Part shown: positions 5,922 through 9,799 of the stretch, one piece after another
How positions within the stretch are numbered: position 1 is the stretch's first letter
Layout: each line of letters starts with the position of its first letter
Assembly: GCA_029821415.1 (NCBI GenBank)
Contig: JALGTJ010000025.1
Coordinates: 1-9,799 of the forward strand
Direction: 5' to 3'
DNA length: 9,799 bases
Origin: Candidatus Zipacnadia bacterium
GTDB lineage: Bacteria; Armatimonadota; Zipacnadia; Zipacnadales; Zipacnadaceae
Position numbers and translations under genes: made by a program
The notes under the pieces: model-generated
What the model saw: only the letters and a program-made list of their open reading frames with translations
Database searches by the model: none
What the model was told of the DNA's origin: nothing

Positions 5922-8694
5922 ACTCAACGGTCACTTCGAGCAGCCGAGCTGAACCACCGCCACTGGGTGAAGTAAACACAGCTCGGTACTGAAGCCAGCG
6001 GTGCTCAGGCAAGACTTCCGCCAGTTCTGCACCAGAGGTCTCATAGAAACTGCCCGGCCCTTTGGGCCCTGTCCAGGCTGCTTGGGCCAGCCCGTTCTTG
6101 TCTGATGCCGAGCGTACCTGGAATGTTACGGCAGTTCCTGGGTCACTCTGCACCGTCCACTCCAGGCGCGCAAACCGTGTCTGCGCTGGCGCCCTTATCG
6201 GCGCGGATACATACTCCTCTATAGGCTCACGGGTGTAGAGATTACCAGCGTCGACTACTGTAGTAAGATGGTTGCCAAAAACGGGCAGGGAGTCTCTTTT
6301 ATTGAGGGTGTAGCCCTCCGGCCCTCCCCAGTAGATATTGGCACTGCCCTGGGCGTGGTCGTGGTTCAGCTTGTGGTTGACGATGATTAGCTCAGGCCAG
6401 CCGTCCTGGTTCAGATCTAAAGCCTTGATTGAGGACGAAGAGCCGCCATTTAGGGTGGTGCGGCGCTTCTCGTTGAAACTGCGCCCCTCACCGCCCCAGT
6501 AGATGAAGGCCACCAAGTCCCGCACCGTATCGCTACGGTAATTGCTCAGAGCCAAGTCCAAGTGCCCATCGCGGTTGAAATCAGCCACCGTCGCGTCCAG
6601 GGTGACGTACGACTCCAGTTCAATGCAATCGCGCTCCGAGAAACCCTCAGGCGCTCCCCAGTAAATCATGGTCTTGGTCGTGTGACTTTGTGTGGCCGTA
6701 TCAAGCCCCCCAGCAAAGATCAGGTCCAACCAGCCATCAGCGTCCAAATCTGCTACTTGAGCGACAGGAGAGCCGTAAGCCGCCAGAAGCGTCCTATTCT
6801 CCTCCGAGTAGCCGTCGGGGCTGCCCCATTTGATTTCGGATTGGGCGCTGCCAGTGCAGGGGAAAACCAGATCCAGGTAGCCATCGCGATTTAGGTCAGC
6901 AATGGCGGAGGCCTCAGTGCCTGGACCCAAGAAATGAATCTCGTCAGTGCGGAGCTGAGCGAAGCGATATTCGTCACCCCAAACAATGACGGCCTTAGAT
7001 CCCCCGGGGACATTCCCGCTCACGGTGAATAGGATATCAAGGTAACCGTCCGCGTTAAGATCAGCCACCCGGCTGCTGATAGCGCCTGGGATATCCAAGT
7101 GGGTCCGACGCTCCAATGTATAGCCGTCCTGCCCTCCCCAGCAGATATAGGCACCCCGGTTACCTAAGAACACAACATCCGGCCAGCCATCGTCATCAAG
7201 GTCAGCGGCACTATACATCATGTTCCCGCCGTTCTCGATAACCCCCATGGCCGCCGGGGAATAACGGTAGTCAGCATTACCCCAAAAGACCAGCGCGGGA
7301 CGCGGGCCACTCGGCCCGCTGACGTGATTGACTATGAGAATATCCGGGCGTCCGTCACCATTCAGGTCGTCAACAGCGGTCCCTGCTACCCGGGCCCCTA
7401 ACAGATCGGTGCGACGGTAAGCAGAGAAACCTTGTGGTCCATTCCAGTAGATATAACACGGCACATCGTAACGCTCGGCATCGGCGGAGTTGCCAAAAAG
7501 CAAATCGGGGCGCCGATCACCATTCAAGTCGGCGACACTCACGCTCTGCGCGTCCAGGGTGGGCAACTCAGTGCAGTTATTCGCCTCAAATCCATCTTCT
7601 GTGCCCCAAAGTATCATGGATGTCGGTGAGCCTGAATTGGCTATTACCAGGTCGCAAAGCCCATCCGCATTGCAATCGGCAGCTTTCAGATCCGTCACCC
7701 CGCCAGTGGCCAGAGAAATGCTCTGGTCGGCTACCAGTCCACCCGCTGAACCCCTGTAGATAAGGACCTGGGTCCCTCCAGCCATAATCAGATCATCGTA
7801 GGAGTCACTGTTGAGCCTGGCTGCCACCAGGGTCAAACGACCATTTATGCTGGAGGTTGTGGGCGCGGGCACCTGGTCCGCGCCAAAAACCTGACGATTC
7901 TCAGCAGAGTATTGACCCGCCTCTCCCCAATACACATAAGCACTGCGTTCTTTGCTATTGCAGTTTATGAAAGCAAGGTCAGGAGACCGATCCCCATTGA
8001 AGTCACCGATGGCCACATCTCGCGCACTAATAGTGGGCAGCGCCGTGCGGCGTGCTGTGCTATAGCGCTCTGCGCTCCCCCAGTAGATATACGACTCCAG
8101 GTGATAGCGCAGGCCGTACCGCTCCCCTAGCTCGTCACCGTAATTGGCTACTACCAGCTCCGGAAACCCGTCGCCATTAAGATCTCCACTTGCTATCCCA
8201 CTGGCCAAGTAGGCCGGCAGTTCGGTGCGGTTCTCAGGAGAGTATTCTTCAGGGCTGCCCCAGTAGATATAAACCGGCTGGTCGGCGCGGAAATTATGAA
8301 TGAAGTTGCAGAAGACAATATCCGGGTACCCATCAACATTTAGGTCAGCGATTTCCGCCTGCCCTCCTCCTTGAGCCGGCAACCGGGTGACGATATGCTG
8401 GTGACGGTCGGAGGCCAGAAATTCCCACAGTGACATCAAAGAACGCTCCTCCCACCGCGGGGGCAGCCAAGAGTGATACCCGTCCGCTTGTCCCCAGTAG
8501 ATTAGCGCCGGTACATACAGGTTCGCCCCGGAATTGCCGAGTGTGCCCTGTGCGAAGTCCGCAAAGCTGCGGTGGCTGATCCGTACTGCTTCAGCAGGCT
8601 TGTTCTCTGCTGCAGCGGCACTGGCCCAGCTCATCATCAGAATGCCCCAGAGTAACCAGCCAGTTATAGGTCTTACTACACTTGGGTATCGCAT
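5911..8694 (-). CDS. exported FG-GAP/VCBS-like repeat protein with 14 YWG units and C-terminal beta-sandwich
   Basis: A 927-residue extracellular protein. It starts with a signal peptide, MRYPSVVRPITGWLLWGILM and on to about residue 29 (ASAAAA), with cleavage near there. Residues 60-830 carry FG-GAP-like repeats built on a [IL]YWG strand and a calcium-loop motif D-[LF]-N-x-D-G-x-P-D-L. The loop motifs start at residues 117, 171, 231, 293, 340, 389, 443, 498, 545, 600, 649, 705 and 760, about 54 residues apart. Most copies also have a Y/F-S-x-x-x-R-T-x-L segment. Copies at 293 and 340 are altered. The last 95 residues (about 833-927), with TRFARLEWTVQS, VTFQVRSASDKNGL and RWLQYRAVFTSP, look like a separate beta-sandwich domain also seen in Planctomycetes-type secreted proteins. 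Such proteins usually bind ligands or mediate adhesion; no catalytic site is visible. The ribosome binding site is weak (AGGCGG). The Asp-box gene lies 103 bases upstream on the same strand, with a weak possible promoter between (GTGCAA 8757-8762 and TTTTTA 8734-8739 on the plus strand, 17 bases apart). Confidence 0.9.
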   Translation of the reverse strand: MRYPSVVRPITGWLLWGILMMSWASAAAAENKPAEAVRISHRSFADFAQGTLGNSGANLYVPALIYWGQADGYHSWLPPRWEERSLMSLWEFLASDRHQHIVTRLPAQGGGQAEIADLNVDGYPDIVFCNFIHNFRADQPVYIYWGSPEEYSPENRTELPAYLASGIASGDLNGDGFPELVVANYGDELGERYGLRYHLESYIYWGSAERYSTARRTALPTISARDVAIGDFNGDRSPDLAFINCNSKERSAYVYWGEAGQYSAENRQVFGADQVPAPTTSSINGRLTLVAARLNSDSYDDLIMAGGTQVLIYRGSAGGLVADQSISLATGGVTDLKAADCNADGLCDLVIANSGSPTSMILWGTEDGFEANNCTELPTLDAQSVSVADLNGDRRPDLLFGNSADAERYDVPCYIYWNGPQGFSAYRRTDLLGARVAGTAVDDLNGDGRPDILIVNHVSGPSGPRPALVFWGNADYRYSPAAMGVIENGGNMMYSAADLDDDGWPDVVFLGNRGAYICWGGQDGYTLERRTHLDIPGAISSRVADLNADGYLDILFTVSGNVPGGSKAVIVWGDEYRFAQLRTDEIHFLGPGTEASAIADLNRDGYLDLVFPCTGSAQSEIKWGSPDGYSEENRTLLAAYGSPVAQVADLDADGWLDLIFAGGLDTATQSHTTKTMIYWGAPEGFSERDCIELESYVTLDATVADFNRDGHLDLALSNYRSDTVRDLVAFIYWGGEGRSFNEKRRTTLNGGSSSSIKALDLNQDGWPELIIVNHKLNHDHAQGSANIYWGGPEGYTLNKRDSLPVFGNHLTTVVDAGNLYTREPIEEYVSAPIRAPAQTRFARLEWTVQSDPGTAVTFQVRSASDKNGLAQAAWTGPKGPGSFYETSGAELAEVLPEHRWLQYRAVFTSPSGGGSARLLEVTVECWK
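6326..8502. repeat. recurring CCCCAGTAGAT(AT) words inside the repeat-protein gene
   Basis: CCCCAGTAGATAT occurs exactly at 6326-6338, 8078-8090 and 8258-8270, and its first 11 bases also at 6494-6504 and 8492-8502. On the minus strand they read I-Y-W-G codons of the protein repeat. Near-copies occur at other units. They are explained by the protein repeats, but the matching DNA also means the units could recombine. Confidence 0.7.
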
Positions 8695-8797
8695 TGTTGA
8701 CCGCCTACGGAAGACTGCTGCTGTAGTTGCCCATTTTTACTCAGAGGTCAGTGCAGGTGCAATCACTATTTGAAACGGCCAGTAGATCTTCCTCGGG

Positions 8798-9799
8798 CTA
8801 TTCCTCCAACTCATAGCAAGCATAGCGCACCGTGGGGTAGTTGCACGTGTGCACAACGTGCAGCCGTTCGTCGCTGCCCAGGATAATGCTGGGATGGCAG
8901 ATATACCCCGGCCCAGGATGAACTACCGCAAAATCTTCCCACGTCTCTCCCTGGTCGGTCGAGTAGGCTAAATTCAGCGGCCAGCGGGCCTGCCAGTCGG
9001 GGTTCGTGGTATTGTTGTAGCAGACTATCTGGGTGCCCGAAGGCAGTTCCAGTGCATCTACGGTGGACTCGTTGTTAGGAAGAGTGGTGCGCCGAGCTTT
9101 GCTCCACGTTCGGCCATTATCATTTGAGTGGCTCTCCCACATTCGCCCCGGCTTATCGGGAGGGAAATACGACCACTCCCGGCCTGGTCCACAGCTTCGC
9201 ATATACATCTGAATGACGCCATCACCCCGGATGAAGATACTGGGCTCCCGCAGCAGGGTACCATCATCCGCCTTGATTTCCCCGTACCGGCTCCAGGTCT
9301 CGCCACCATCCTCACTGATAAAGACACTACATTCCCCGAAATACCGGTCAGTCATCTCCATGGTGACGGGCAGCAGCAGATCCCCATTGGGCAAAGCCAA
9401 TCCATTGGTAGCCACTCGCCCCTGCGGCTGAAGGTCAATTATCTGCTCCGGCGTCCACGTGCGGCCACCATCGCTGCTACGTCGCGCAGCCAGGCCTGAG
9501 CCACTGTCATTCCAGGTTCCTTCCAGCGTCCGGAACTTATATAGCGCCCAAATCCGCCCAGCATTATCCCGCATCGCTGCAGTGGAGGCATGTACCAACT
9601 CCGGGCTCTGGTCCAGTACCTCCGGTGCCGTCCAGTGTGCTGCTCCCTTCTCCAGGCGTGCGTAGTAAACCGAGGAGTCAGCGTTATGGGGATCGTAGCT
9701 CTGCGGATTGATTGACCCAGCATACCATACTGCCACAAGATCGCCATCAGCAGATTCAATAATGCTGGGCATAGCTACCCCGAAGTCTACCGGACCCAA
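8798..9799 (-). CDS. Asp-box (BNR, sialidase-fold) protein, 5' end beyond the window
   Basis: The reading frame is open to the edge at 9799, so the start and any signal peptide lie outside; the TTG at the edge is not evidence for a start. About 333 residues are visible. Four Asp boxes (S-x-D-x-G-x-x-W) are present: residues 108-115 (SSDGGRTW), 162-169 (SEDGGETW), 225-232 (SNDNGRTW) and 280-287 (STDQGETW), counted from the edge. EPSIFIRGDG with an arginine 16 residues after the Glu (Glu185, Arg201) repeats the motif of the Asp-box protein at 4663. The end, CHPSIILGSDERLHVVHTCN and VRYACYE, is typical of the BNR_2 type, and R325 sits where the last triad arginine is often found. This is probably an extracellular or periplasmic glycan-active protein or binding domain. 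Its stop is 103 bases upstream of the repeat-protein start, in the same direction, so the two may be one transcription unit. Confidence 0.85.
   Translation of the reverse strand: MGPVDFGVAMPSIIESADGDLVAVWYAGSINPQSYDPHNADSSVYYARLEKGAAHWTAPEVLDQSPELVHASTAAMRDNAGRIWALYKFRTLEGTWNDSGSGLAARRSSDGGRTWTPEQIIDLQPQGRVATNGLALPNGDLLLPVTMEMTDRYFGECSVFISEDGGETWSRYGEIKADDGTLLREPSIFIRGDGVIQMYMRSCGPGREWSYFPPDKPGRMWESHSNDNGRTWSKARRTTLPNNESTVDALELPSGTQIVCYNNTTNPDWQARWPLNLAYSTDQGETWEDFAVVHPGPGYICHPSIILGSDERLHVVHTCNYPTVRYACYELEE

Noticed and set aside
5911..8694. The regularly spaced repeats as a CRISPR-like or satellite array
   Set aside because: The periodicity is at the protein level (about 54 residues, about 160 bases), with an intact long reading frame and no near-identical direct repeats with unique spacers.
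9797..9799. TTG at the window edge as the start of the last gene
   Set aside because: The frame is open to the edge and begins inside the propeller region, so the gene is most likely cut rather than starting there.

Overview
The window looks like a piece of a free-living or host-associated Gram-negative, polysaccharide-using bacterium. Long protein-coding genes fill it. Four products are predicted secreted or exported-type proteins, three with a clear N-terminal signal peptide and one cut off at its 5' end. The combination of NIPSNAP-family protein, Gfo/Idh/MocA oxidoreductase, Asp-box (sialidase-fold) proteins and a giant FG-GAP/VCBS-like protein is typical of Planctomycetes, Poribacteria, Latescibacteria, Lentisphaerae and similar phyla. 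I cannot name the phylum from this sequence alone. I see no rRNA, tRNA, CRISPR array, transposase or phage gene.

Layout. Positions 1-112 hold a good sigma-70-type promoter. It leads into a plus-strand run: a secreted barrel-like protein with a C-terminal carbohydrate-binding-type domain (125-1846), an aldo/keto reductase (1962-2954) and a small NIPSNAP-family protein (2999-3391). A minus-strand Gfo/Idh/MocA oxidoreductase (3467-4474) converges on that run. It is divergent from a plus-strand exported Asp-box protein (4663-5877), and the shared 188-bp intergenic region carries a second good promoter. From 5911 to the right edge everything is on the minus strand: a 927-residue exported repeat protein (5911-8694) and, upstream of it in transcription, a second Asp-box protein cut by the window edge (8798-9799).

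How the genes may work together (inference). The exported proteins could bind or cleave extracellular glycans. The two cytoplasmic NAD(P)-dependent oxidoreductases (AKR and Gfo/Idh/MocA) could process released sugars or sugar derivatives. No transporter, regulator, sialic-acid lyase or epimerase lies in the window, so neither the substrate nor true sialidase activity can be claimed.

Points worth a second look. The 927-residue protein has 14 evenly spaced YWG units and 13 calcium-loop motifs with a fourteenth decayed one, which fits two seven-bladed propellers. The Asp-box gene at 4663 has a second strong ribosome binding site and in-frame ATG just past its signal peptide. The first gene encodes a secreted protein I cannot assign to a family. 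I did not find a convincing new multi-gene system such as a defence island or a novel RNA.
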